The notes under the pieces were generated by a model. The model was not told the origin of the DNA. It ran no database searches and was given only the letters and a program-made list of their open reading frames with translations. A DNA stretch of 64,000 nt from Arabidopsis thaliana. Lineage: Eukaryota; Streptophyta; Magnoliopsida; Brassicales; Brassicaceae. The stretch is taken from NCBI RefSeq assembly GCF_000001735.4, contig NC_003074.8, positions 21,149,261-21,213,260 on the forward strand, given 5' to 3'. Positions 22,844-33,785 of the stretch are shown here, one piece after another; position 1 is the first letter of the stretch; every line of letters begins with the position of its first letter. A program made the translations under genes and the position numbers.

Positions 22844-24101
22844 TATGAAACGTGTTTACAAAGGGTGGGATTTTTTAGAATGATTTATGAACAGTTTTGA
22901 ACCTGAGCTCTGGTGTACATTTAGGAAAGTTTTCGTTTAGGTTATACACACAGATGATTCTACAGGTGAAGAGGAATGTCATATAGCAGGGGTTGTATCA
23001 TACTTGATGATTCTATAACTTGGAATACAAAATCATTGTCTTCCAGATCGGACTACTAGTCTTCTTTTGTGCTCCTTTATCTTCATATGTACATGATTGA
23101 TCCTCAGCATTACACACTTGTGGTTTTTCTTTCCTCTCGCTCTGTTTTGCTAGGTCCTTATCAATTAGGAAGGTTCTGCAATTACGTTTCCAGAACTCCT
23201 GTCATCAAGTATCAAATTATCTCTCTACCTTCCATTCTTCAGATTTATGGTTTTCCTGAAATGTGAAGTTTGGTTTCTCAACATCTTTAGCTTCTTATGA
23301 GTCACTCAGCTGATGTCACAAACAGCTTCATGTTGACTTAAACCTTACAGAAACTTAATGTTTCAGACTGAGAACATGAGCAATAATTTAGAAGAGAGTA
23401 CTTAAGTCAAATTAGTAGCAACCAGGCATTGACAAGTACTGATAAGGTTGTGGACCATAACAACCAATAAGAACAACTTAAAAGAACTTATACATGTTGG
23501 ACGTATGATTTAGTAGTTACTGCATTGTTTAAACTTTTCTTGTTAAAATCTTTCTTACACTTTGATACAAAAGAAAAAGATGGTCATATTCTTAAATACT
23601 TTATAGTTTGTGCCTTTTTCATGTGATACATAACTCTGAAATCTAAAATAAATTCTTATTACATACAGAAACTATTCAAGGTGGAGACATTTAGGAAACC
23701 GTACAACACACAGAAACCAGTCCACTTAACATTTTACCAAATTAATAAGTTTAATAATATCATCTCTAATCCAAATTTTGAACCGCCATGGTTTTTGTAA
23801 GCCTTGCGCCGTCAAAGTTTAGATATCCGCCATGGTTTGGGAATGCTGAAACGCCGTAAGAGAAGTTTCACGCTCAGACTCGTACCCTTTTTGGGTATAC
23901 TTTCGGATGGCTGATTCTATGGATCTTGTTTTGCGAAGACGATGAGCCAAGCCAACGCCATGGTTTGTGCGCCGCCGCCGCCATATCTGCCGTGATTTGT
24001 GAATTAAACGCTGGGACAGAAGTTTGCTACTCGTAGCCTTCTTTTTGGGTATGATATCTGAGCTTTGATTCCAACCGTCGAGACTAAAGCATCCCGTAGT
24101 C
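22844..24101. other. Intergenic between converging genes
   Basis: 22844-23300 is the 3'UTR/3' flank of the glycosyltransferase-like gene. 23300-23770 is AT-rich with no coding signal. 23783-24060 contains the repeats listed separately. Confidence 0.5.
23783..24060. repeat. Diverged GC-rich repeats with a CGCCATGGTTT core
   Basis: A CGCCATGGTTT core occurs at about 23783, 23828 and 23955, with a degraded form (GCCGTGATTTGTG) at about 23989. Two longer units align: 23828-23905 and 23989-24060 both run from the core through AAACGC, AGAAGTTT, ACTCGTA, CCTT and TTTTGGGTAT. A GCGCCGCCGCCGCC run lies between them. The block is far more GC-rich than its surroundings. No terminal inverted repeats or coding capacity found; origin unknown. 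Confidence 0.55.
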
Positions 24102-24780
24102 TCATTGAAGGTTTCTTCTAACTACAGCTATGCGATCAAGGTTCTGACCACAGCGAGCCTTACAAAAGTCAATGTACCTTATGTAGACAGTTGCATTCTT
24201 AGCAGTGAGAGAGGACTCACTGGGTGGCTCCATAGTTTGAATGGCTACTGACACAATCCTCAAGCCGGAAAGATCATGATCCGTGGTGGTCCTATCAGAT
24301 ATGGCAACAGAAAGTTCCAGATACAGACGAATCCAGTCATTGGCTCGCAGCTCTGATTCATCATCCACCACGTAAAATCGGTTTCTGTTTTCGAAAGGGT
24401 TCTCCAGCGGGAACTCAGGCAAGCTACCCATGCGGTAGAATTCTCTTTCCAACGACGTTTTAATGATTGTCCCTAAAATATACAATGATGAATGAAATAC
24501 TAGTTGTTGTAATAATAATAATGATGTGTTAATGAACACGCCTACCCAAGTAAGGAGTCACATGTAGTATAATAATAATTTAATTACCTGGACGACGTCT
24601 TTCAGCAATAAAGGAGGTCAAAACAAGCCGGCCACAAGCTTCTTCATAAACGGAAGTCTGAAAAGTAAAACGCCTTCCACTAGATGGCTGCATTGCAACC
24701 AAAGTAATGTAGAAACAGCAAGCACCAGCAGCCAGAGTCCTGTTGTATCTCTTAACGTGAGAGAGCTTTAAGTTTGTCCC
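24102..24780 (-). pseudogene. DUF626-family protein, N-terminally truncated
   Basis: Two minus-strand exons (24780-24588 and 24472-24102) join in phase across a GT-AG intron. They read GTNLKLSHVKRYN, then the body FQTSVYEEACGRLVLTSFIAE and a second part beginning GTIIKTSLEREFYRMG, ending VVRRNLQ. This fits the C-terminal half of the DUF626 family, a plant family of unknown function with many Arabidopsis copies. I find no start codon or N-terminal exon: the upstream acceptor at 24781 is intact, but the DNA before it is repeat-rich and abuts the GPT promoter. It is either a truncated pseudogene or has a short unrecognised first exon (a donor-like AAAGTGTAAGA lies at about 24862). Confidence 0.55.
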
Positions 24781-24792
24781 CTGATAAATCAA

Positions 24793-25255
24793 AAACGAAA
24801 TTTGAATAAAAAGAAGAGCAAGAGTGGATAAAGAAAGAGAAGAAAGGAAGACAAGAGTCTTACACTTTGATTAAAAAAAAGATAGTATAGTTAGTAATTG
24901 CCTAATTAATTTCACAAAGAGAGATGATAATCAAAGAAGTTAAATAAGTCTATGGGATGCATTCTTAATAGTAATCTTGTTAACTTCTTTCTTACATTAT
25001 GAGTCTTTGATTATATAAAAAAAAAAGATATTAGTAATTTGCCTAATTTCACATGAATCCCATAGACTTATTTATTTCTTTATACTTTGCTTTTTTGGGC
25101 CTTTTTGATAATTCATAAATAAGTGGTGTTGATACGATGTCGTATTGTTGTGCGTGGGCAAGTTGTAATTAAATGCTACAGGCTTTGAAGCTTCAGCGAA
25201 AAGTGGAAGAAGCAAATCCAGAGGCGGGGAACCAGAAATAGCCAACGGATCCGCC
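24793..25255. promoter_or_regulatory. GPT upstream region with nested direct and inverted repeats
   Basis: This holds the GPT promoter and leader. A motif with an A-run followed by GATA(GTATAG)TTAGTAATTGCCTAATT occurs at about 24869-24915 and again at 25010-25050. AAATAAGTCTATGGGAT (24942-24958) recurs inverted as ATCCCATAGACTTATTT (25057-25073). The layout suggests a small MITE-like insertion or local rearrangement. No transposon ends identified. Confidence 0.5.
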
Positions 25256-27644
25256 ATGACTGCTCGTAAGAGAACTCCTTCAGTGTCCAATTCGGAGAAA
25301 CTAGCTCTACCTGAACCTGCATCTTCCCCGACGGTTCAGAAGACCTCTGTTTCCGGAGAGGATTTCCAGCTCGCGCCGCCGAAATTGGGCGTGATTTTCG
25401 TGATCTCTTCGCTTCTGTGTTCGCTTTATCTTTACCTTCTCTGTTTCCACTACAATGTTGACAATGAGCTCAAGCGTCCGATCCTCATTAACGCTGGGCT
25501 TAGCTTGGTTGGATTCTTTGTCACACTCAAGTTGATTCCTGTAGCTGCTAGATACGTTCTGAGGCGTAATATGTTTGGTTTTGATATCAACAAAAGAGGC
25601 ACTCCTCAAGGAGAAGTTAGAGTGTATGTTTTTCCTTCTTAGATTTGTCTTTGTTTAGTTCTCAGATTAGTGTTCAGCGTTTTTCTAGAAATGGATGTCT
25701 CTTAGATTTGATTTTTTGTATAGGAGGAAAACTATGAGATGTCTCATTTTCTGATTGATGTTCTATGGATGTTTACGCTTGATTTGATCTCAGGGGACTT
25801 AAAGTCTTTTGATGTGCTTATTTTCAGCAATCTTATTTCTTTGTAGGCCTGAGTCATTGGGAATTGTTGTCGGTATTGTCTTCTTGATAGTGGCGATTGT
25901 ATTTCAGTTCTTTAATTTCACTGAAGATTCGGTGGTAAGTGTCCTGGTCTCAAAAGCTCAAGCTTGATCATTTATTTATTGTGAACTATGAACTTGGTAG
26001 CTCTTGGCTCATTTACTTTGAATGCAATTTATCAATCTGGCTAAATGACTCGGTGCAGTGGCTTGTGGAGTATAATGCAGCACTGGCGTCTATTTGCTTC
26101 ATGATATTGCTTGGATTTGTAGATGACGTCCTTGATGTGCCTTGGAGAGTGTAGGTGCAGTTCTCATTTTGTTGGATTAAAAATTCATGATTTAGTTTTG
26201 TTTTCTTATTAACTCTTGTCAATTTGCAGGAAACTTCTCTTGCCATCTTTTGCAACCCTTCCACTGTTGATGGCTTATGCTGGACATACAACTATCGTCA
26301 TACCGAAACCTTTAGTTTCTTATATTGGCTTGGAAGTGTTTGATCTAGGTACAATTCATCTTGTATATAGTGTTAAACCATCAATAGCTATTTTGAAATT
26401 CATTTCCTTAGTTGTATATTTATCGTGGCAGGACGTATATATAAGTTATATATGGCGCTACTGGCTGTCTTTTGCACAAATTCTATTAACATTCACGCTG
26501 GTTTGAATGGCCTTGAAATCGGTCAAACCGTAGTTATTGCAGCTGCTGTAAGTTCTGCTGTCAAAATGCGTCGCAATGCTTCATTTTTTTGGTCCCATTT
26601 TTCCTTCTGTTGGTTTCTCGTAAGTAAAGTTATGATAAATCTCAGTAACTTGTAGATTCTGATACACAACGTTATGCAAATCGGAGCATCTGTTGATACT
26701 GAGTATCATCAAGCTCATGCCTTCTCAATCTATCTTACTCAGCCATTGATGGCAACATCCTTGGCAATGCTTGCCTACAATTGGTAATCTTTGGATCTTT
26801 CAAGTCATTTTCTCTTAAATCAATCAGGTAAACTAGCAAAGCAGAATGCTTTCTCTAACCACGTTCATGTCCCCTCTTTGGTGATGTTAGGTACCCTTCT
26901 GCAGTTTTTGTTGGAGACACTTACACAGTCTTTGCTGGAATGACTATGGCAGTTGTTGGCATTCTCGGTCACTTCAGGTATACTTCTAACCATACCGTCC
27001 TTATTGCAATGTACTTAGATTCATCATTTACATTTAACTTATGTGTGAGCCTTCAATTAACTAACTACTTATGAAACTTTGCTTTTTGCAGTGAAACCCT
27101 GTTAATCTTTTTTCTTCCTCAAGTGTTGAACTTTTTACTGTCACTTCCGCAGGTTTGATACCTTTCTCCATCTCACACTTTCTGTTACTTTTCAATACAT
27201 TTGAAAGCATCTAACTTGCTATTGTATAACTCTTCAGCTTGCTGGCATTGTCAAATGTCCACGACATCGTCTCCCCAAGTAAGCTATTTTTTGTCCATTT
27301 TTCATAAGAGGCAAAGCCAACAAGTAAACAACACATGACTCTTCCTCTCTCTTTTTTAAACCAGGTATGATCCTGCTACGGGACTGTTAACAGGAACAAA
27401 AGATGGGACACTCGTGAACGTCTACTTGAGGATTTTTGGTAGGAAAACAGAAAAGTCTCTATGTATTCATCTTCTTGTTTTCCAGGTAAACTTGTTAATG
27501 CCCATATTATCATCTCTAAATACAAGTTGGTTTATTCTGAGAGAGAGAAATCACAAGATTGGTGTTTTGTGTGTTCTATTGCAGGCTCTTGCTTGCGCAT
27601 TTTGTTTCATGCTTAGGCATTTTCTAGCTGGTTGGTACAAATAA
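25256..27644 (+). CDS. GPT: GPT, UDP-GlcNAc:dolichol-phosphate GlcNAc-1-P transferase
   Basis: Eleven exons (25256-25623, 25847-25934, 26059-26150, 26230-26348, 26432-26547, 26656-26783, 26891-26977, 27092-27152, 27238-27278, 27365-27485, 27585-27644) give 426 aa. GPT (Alg7/DPAGT1) makes GlcNAc-PP-dolichol on the ER membrane, the first committed step of N-glycosylation, and is the tunicamycin target. The protein is highly hydrophobic with about ten membrane segments. Family motifs are clear: [61 protein letters not shown], and [10 protein letters not shown] near the active site. The C-terminus ends FLAGWYK. All junctions keep phase and the length equals the known protein. Confidence 0.97.
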
Positions 27645-28449
27645 ATCTCTGCAACATGAAGAAACTCTAAACCTGTTCCTCTTTTCATCTCTCTCTCTGC
27701 CTTCACAAATCATACAAACACAGAACTTGTTTTGCTTCATGTCCAACAATCTACTAGAATCATCGTTTTAGTTCACTTATATAGAGAGTTTTCATCTAAA
27801 GGCGAGTGTATCTCAACAATATAAAGCCAATGAAATGAATCAGAACAAATTTGTCTTGGAATTTAAATTTAACTACAAATGCTGATCTTATTTTGATAAC
27901 TTTGATTAATAAACTAAATAATTTTTAGATTAAAGTTTTGCTAATATAGCATGCATTAAATGAAGTGTCCATTTACATATATTTTTGAATTTTAAAAATG
28001 CGCTTTTAATATTAGACAGACTACTGTCGTACTAGAATAATAAAGAATGTAATAAAAAAATAGAAGGAGAATCGGAAAAGAAACCCACTTATAGAATGCC
28101 ATGTGTCAAAACATAACAAGCGAAGTATGTTTATATAGTAAGAAAACTCTTTTGCCCTAAATATCCCAAATTGTCATATGTTCTTTCCTTATGTGGCTCT
28201 CTCTTCTCTTTCTCTTTCTCTTTCCTTTTTCTCTTTCGATCAACAAAACCACATCTCTGAACTGAACCAATTTCTCTTCTCCCCCTTCCGGTTATCGGAT
28301 TACCAGATCTCGTTTCCCGCGATCTAGTTTATTCTTTGAAAAAGGTAAATGTTCAATTTTTTTATTTTATTCAAAATCTCCCCTGGATTCAGGAGATGAT
28401 GATTTGAAATTGACGATGATGTTTGTGTGTAAAAGTGATAGAAGCAGAA
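27645..28449. promoter_or_regulatory. AGL16 promoter and 5' leader
   Basis: 27645-27850 is the GPT 3' flank. 27850-28130 is AT-rich. A long CT-rich tract (about 28197-28250) precedes the AGL16 leader, and further leader runs to the ATG at 28450. MADS-gene leaders often contain an intron, but I could not fix one here. Confidence 0.45.
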
Positions 28450-31411
28450 ATGGGAAGGGGCAAGATCGCGATTAAGAGGATCAATAACTCTACGAGCCGT
28501 CAGGTTACGTTCTCGAAGCGAAGGAATGGATTGTTGAAGAAAGCTAAGGAGCTTGCGATTCTCTGCGATGCTGAGGTTGGTGTCATCATCTTCTCCAGCA
28601 CCGGTAGGCTCTACGATTTCTCCAGCTCCAGGTACCTTTTTTCTTTTCTCTTTGGTTGACTTTTTTTTTGGGTCTTGGTCCATCTAATTGGTTGATTGAT
28701 TGATGTAGCAAATTCTAAATCTCGATTTTTTTTTTTCTTTCTTAAGTCGATTTCTTGTTAATTGTTTGCAAATTCAATTGCTTTAGAGAAGGAATCGTAG
28801 ATCAACTTAGTCTGATAATTTGCAGAAGAAATCACTTGGTTTGAATGATAATATGTTTTGTAAGGGGAATATGAGAGTGTGTTCTCTGTGTTGTTGGAGA
28901 TGATTACGATATTTGTGTGGAACATAGATTGTGAGGGACTTGTGGTGTTTATTGAAACATACTAAATTTGGTAGAAACTTTATCAGAAGAGGAAAGGAGG
29001 GGAGAAAGTGGTTAGTGGTTGAAGAAAACTCTAAACTCTAGAGAGGATTTAGAAAGAATCGTCTCCTTTTCACTGTTCATTTACTTTATTGGCAACTAGT
29101 TGGTGGGTTTGATGTACCTAAAATGAGCTGCATTATCTTCTCTTAATATATATTGTTAGTACACAAGTGGGGGAATCATTTCTGATTTCGTTGTCATCCA
29201 TAATCAAGTTTTTGTTTTTTTAATTCTTCAACTTGGTCATTTGTTAATGATATGTAGGAGTATAGTCTTTCTTTTTGGGAACATTTTGCGATTTGTTAGA
29301 AAAATATTATATCTTCAATCCTTTCTGAATTTCTACTTTAGGAGTTCATTCATTTCTTTATTTGATTGTATCTTTCGTGTTTACATAATTGTTTATTAAA
29401 AAAGGTTGAATAAAATCTGGCTCTTAGATCTGTTTCAGAGGGAGAAAGCTTCCATTGTTCTGCAGAGCTTTTGTTGTTTCTCTGTTTTTTGAACTGAGAC
29501 TCTGTTTTTTTCTTTTTTTCTCTTCAATAAAGACAGCAAGATATCTATACTGTTTACTGATTAGAGTTGGCTCTATTTACATCAATTTTGTCTGGCTTCT
29601 CTCATTCTCTGCTTAAACTTCATACATTATGTTAGATTTATTGCGAATCTGTAGTTGGGGTGCTGAGAATCCTGTTCCATGTAGACAGAGATGGCTTAGG
29701 GTTAACTAAATCTATTTAAGTAAGAAAATTTGACACTGAAAGATGTAAGGATAAATGTTGCAGTGGATGTTGCTTGGGTTACATTACCTATCAACCACAC
29801 TCTACAACTATGAAACTACTCTCTTTTTTGGCAGCATGAAATCGGTCATAGAGAGATACAGCGATGCCAAAGGAGAAACCAGTTCAGAAAATGATCCCGC
29901 TTCAGAAATTCAGGTACTCCTTTTTTTTGTTACTCCTCCCTATGGATTTCAACGAGTAGACAAAACAAGTAACATACTACAACAGAGAGACTGTTACTCG
30001 ATTCTTGTACTAATATGTTAGCCTATTACAACTCATTAGCATTTCTCAACTTTTAATTCCTCTCAAGCTGATCCTGATATCTAATCAGAGTTGCAGACCA
30101 TAAATACCACCACACATCATATGTTGAAGTAGGGTTTGCAGTTTGCTATAAAACACAAGTCATGCCACCTGAACATCAGATTGCATACATAGTGTTGCAT
30201 TTTATTTTGTCAAGAATCCGTTGTAGACTAGATAACATATTTATCCGAAAACAAAATACTTGTTTACAGTTTCAAACACCTGAAAATCATTTCTACTATA
30301 TTCTAGTTCTGGCAAAAGGAGGCTGCGATTCTAAAGCGTCAGCTACATAACTTGCAAGAAAACCACCGGTATGTTTTGCATCCTCTGAGTTTGTCAAACA
30401 CTCTCGATAGTAGTAACAACTAGAGCAGGGAAATATGTACTAAAATGCAAAATGATAACATACGTGTAGTCCAAGGTTAGAAGATTTTGCAGAACCCAAA
30501 ACTATCCTACCATTTGCATTTGCTTAGTAAGGATAGTCGATATAAAGAATAGTAAGCCAAATGGATTAAGAGTTGTATACATAAACACATCTAAACCATC
30601 CATAAGAAGGAAATAACCAAACACTTTCACACTCCCCATCGTTTTCTTGTTTTGCTTTGGTGAATTAGGAAATGTATATAGTAACTCTGGAAAAGTATGC
30701 ATATTCAGAAGAGCTTGTACTTGACAGGCAAATGATGGGGGAGGAGCTCTCTGGACTAAGTGTAGAAGCTTTACAGAATTTGGAAAATCAGCTTGAATTG
30801 AGCCTTCGTGGCGTTCGAATGAAAAAGGTTTTGATGCTGTGACAAATAAGTCAAATTTTGGAACCATTTAGAAGAAGTAATGGATGTACTCTATCTACGC
30901 TCTTCTTTTGCCTTTTGCAGGATCAAATGTTAATCGAAGAAATACAAGTACTTAACCGAGAGGTGGGACTATGGTTACTGTGATATAGGTTTTAGACGTT
31001 TTCCATAGTGTTGGTAAGCACATTGCTAATTCTTTTTTTATTCGGTTGCAGGGGAATCTCGTTCACCAAGAGAATTTAGACCTCCACAAGAAAGTAAACC
31101 TAATGCACCAACAGAACATGGAACTACATGAAAAGGTACCTTTGGGTTTTGGGAAGTATCTGGGAGCCAAGATACTCTTTAAAATTGCTAGAACATTTTT
31201 TTCTTTCTTATCTGATGATAATATGTGCTTATTCCAGGTTTCAGAGGTCGAGGGTGTGAAAATCGCAAACAAGAATTCTCTTCTCACAAATGGTCTAGAC
31301 ATGAGAGATACCTCGAACGAACATGTCCATCTTCAGCTCAGCCAACCGCAGCATGATCATGAGACGCATTCAAAAGCTATCCAACTCAACTATTTTTCCT
31401 TCATTGCATAA
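28450..31411 (+). CDS. AGL16: AGL16, type II (MIKC) MADS-box transcription factor
   Basis: Seven exons (28450-28631, 29835-29913, 30307-30368, 30728-30827, 30921-30962, 31052-31135, 31238-31411) encode 240 aa. Exon 1 is the MADS domain ([20 protein letters not shown] through [15 protein letters not shown], residues 1-60), which binds CArG boxes as a dimer. Exons 2-6 carry the I region and the K-box coiled coil ([27 protein letters not shown]). The C-terminal domain ends [12 protein letters not shown]16 belongs to the ANR1/AGL17 clade; it promotes higher-order stomatal complexes and represses flowering. Exon 7 contains a miR824 target site. Intron 1 is about 1.2 kb, as usual for MIKC genes, where regulatory elements often lie. 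Confidence 0.97.
31277..31297 (+). promoter_or_regulatory. miR824 target site in AGL16 exon 7
   Basis: The 21 bases within the codons for SLLTNGL (core CTTCTCACAAATGGTCTA, 31280-31297) are complementary to miR824 as I recall it (beginning UAGACCAUUUGUG); near the site's 5' end one position would be a G:U pair. miR824 cleavage of AGL16 mRNA is established. The site also overlaps coding sequence, so both constraints act on it. Confidence 0.85.
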
Positions 31412-32655
31412 TATAATTCGGTGTGCCAACACACTTATGTTGACCTCGTCGGAATCATATCACAATTCACTGTGTCAGCTTGCCTCTGCATAAGCGAAAA
31501 TAAAAACATAAACATGATCAGTTTGCATTCCATATCTATCAAACACCAGCTTTGTAACTTTTAAAACTTTTTCTCCGTGCAAAGACCTTTGGTTTGGCGC
31601 TTAAGCATGTAGTTTGATGATCAAAGGAAATGGGTGTTTTAGCATAAAGTTGTCACCCTTCCGTTGCATTTTAGCTTCCCATCCAAATCAATTTGTAAAA
31701 TGTGAGTTAGTTTGCAGCATGAAAGCTGATTAAATATCAGTCCCGTTATCACAAGAGGTAAACAATGAAGAGCCACAACATTGTAAGACGCTTAAATAAC
31801 TAAAAAGACCTTAGTATACTTCTGGTAGATTATCATGGTTCATGAGGAATAATGACGAGACGAAAATGTTTACCAAAGAAAACTTAAAACCGAAGTCGTC
31901 TTAAAATTATTGAAAACATAAAACCGAAAATGCATGGAGAGTTTTAACTTCTTCCTTTTTTATTCGTAGGTAATTGTTCTTTCTCTGAGATATTCGAATA
32001 TTTTAAGAGCTATGAATATTTTAAGGCTAGTTTTAGATCCATATATTCTACAAATTCTCTAGAATATGAAAGTGGACAATTTTCAAAAGTCCATTCTTTC
32101 AATTATCTCTACTTTGTGGACTATTTTGACAGATTTCTTTCTTTTCGTCTAAAAATACAAAAGACCATATGTTTTTGAACTTAAATTTATATCACTAAAC
32201 TAAATTGTGTCTTAAATAACATCTCAAAATTTATTATATTTTTTTCTCTAATAAAGTAAAACTCCATACCTTACACGTTATTATATGCAATGTGCCTGAA
32301 ACTTAAAGATGATTGAACTTATGGTGTCAAAGAAGCGGTAAGGCTAAATAGTACCATTTTCGGCTCGTCTATAAAACGAGACGAAGATTTAAGTCAAGAA
32401 ATTGATTAATTTCATCATATCATATGCTTTGAAAAGTTTAAGAATGTGCGTTTTCTAAACAAGTTGATTGCTAGTTATAATATTGAAGAGCCCTATATTG
32501 AACTGATGAAGTAAAAACGTACTTGACTTTTCTTATTTTTCTGGTCTCATTAGTCTATTCCTTACTATTACAATAAGCTCCCATACTCTTAGGAAACCTT
32601 TACGATACAAGTCATTTATCTCATATCGCTTTATCGTGAAGTGTCTTCAAGGATA
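31412..32655. other. Intergenic, convergent 3' flanks of AGL16 and BG3
   Basis: 31412-31700 is the AGL16 3'UTR region. 31700-32400 is AT-rich with no coding signal. At about 32425-32474 lies a stray copy of the glucanase upstream module (listed separately). 32560-32655 is the BG3 3' end, which resembles the BG2 3' flank. Confidence 0.5.
32425..32474. repeat. Third copy of the glucanase upstream module, 3' of BG3
   Basis: The segment ATGCTTTGAAAAGTTTAAGA followed by ATGTGCGTTTTCTA closely matches two modules upstream of BG3 (about 33959-34010) and BG2 (about 40762-40815). Here it lies beyond the 3' end of BG3, where no glucanase start remains. It looks like the relic promoter of a lost tandem copy. 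Confidence 0.6.
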
Positions 32656-33785
32656 TTAGTTGAAATTGACAACATACTTAGGCTGTAGATTTGGAAGAAA
32701 CAGTCCCCAAAACTTCTCAGTCTCGGGACCCTGCTTCGAATTCTCATCGAACATAGCAAATATATAAGTCTCTGTAGCTCTCCCTGGTCTCCTCGGAGAT
32801 CCATTTTTCACAGTTTGTATCAAATTGTTCACATAAGTTCTCGCATTATCCACACCCGTCGCTGCTCCTCCCGCTGTCGGCCAACCACTCTCGGACACCA
32901 CGATCTCCAACGAACCACCTCCAGCTTTCTCTAATGATGCGTAAACAGTGTCTAAGATTGCGTGGAATAGGTTTCGATATTGGTTTTGTCCGTCATTGAC
33001 TACAGTTGACGGTGCGGTGAACAGAGTGTAGTCTAACCGGATGTCTCGCATGTTTCCCGTGTAGCTGAAGTAAGGGTAATTATTCACGAGCAGAGGAGAT
33101 TGCTTGCTTGACAAGAAACTTATCACCGGTGCGATAAAGCTCCTAAACTCCGGTGTGAACGTCCCACTTGACGGCGGAAACCCGGAAATGCCTCTGGTGT
33201 CTATAGCCGTCGAGACCTTGATCCCGAGGCTTGAAACTGCTCTCTCTATGTTCTGCATCGCGGGGAGGACAAAGCTCGCAGCTTGGTCTGAGGGCTGTAC
33301 CTCGTTCCCGACAGAGATGTAGCGAAATGTGACGTTTGCATAGTTGCGGACGTTGTTGCGGACCCATGTGTCGGCTTCCGCTTGGCTGGAGGCGAGACGC
33401 TGGAGATCAGGGTTTGGAACATCGAGCACGAGCTCGATATTGGAGCCGCGGAGAGCGTTGAGAGTCTCCTGGTTGGGATCGTACAGCCGCATCCGCCGGA
33501 TGTTCCGTTGTTGGTAAAGCGCCACGACTTCGGACGCGGGTCGCAGGTTGTTTCCATTTCTCCCGTAGCACACTCCGATTTGTCCAACTTAAAATTCAAA
33601 AGAAGAATCATTAGTGAAAAGAATAAAATTCTGAAAACGAATCAGAAAGAGACCAATGTGGTATAATCAATAGGTTAAAAGAAGATTGAACCTGCCGTGT
33701 CGAAGAAGGAAGCCAATATGAAGCTGAGAAGAAGCAATAACAGTGGTAATGAGGCTAAGAAACTGGATCCATTACACATCTTCAT
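32656..33785 (-). CDS. BG3: BG3, beta-1,3-glucanase (GH17)
   Basis: Two minus-strand exons (33785-33692 and 33587-32656) encode 341 aa. GH17 endo-beta-1,3-glucanases cut callose and fungal or oomycete wall glucans. The first exon is a secretion signal (hydrophobic [18 protein letters not shown]), split from the mature protein by an intron at the site conserved in the family. Mature sequence starts near [15 protein letters not shown]. The proton-donor Glu is in [11 protein letters not shown] and the nucleophile Glu in [10 protein letters not shown]. The C-terminus ends soon after [20 protein letters not shown] without a vacuolar extension, so secretion to the apoplast is likely. Two in-frame ATGs (33785, 33779) occur; the first is used. 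BG2 and BG1 are its tandem paralogues. Confidence 0.94.

Noticed and set aside
25072-25290. Minus-strand 72-codon frame overlapping the GPT start
   Set aside because: Overlaps the GPT coding start in antisense, has no family resemblance and no support as a DUF626 first exon.
33104-33666. Plus-strand frames over BG3
   Set aside because: Antisense of a clear GH17 coding exon.
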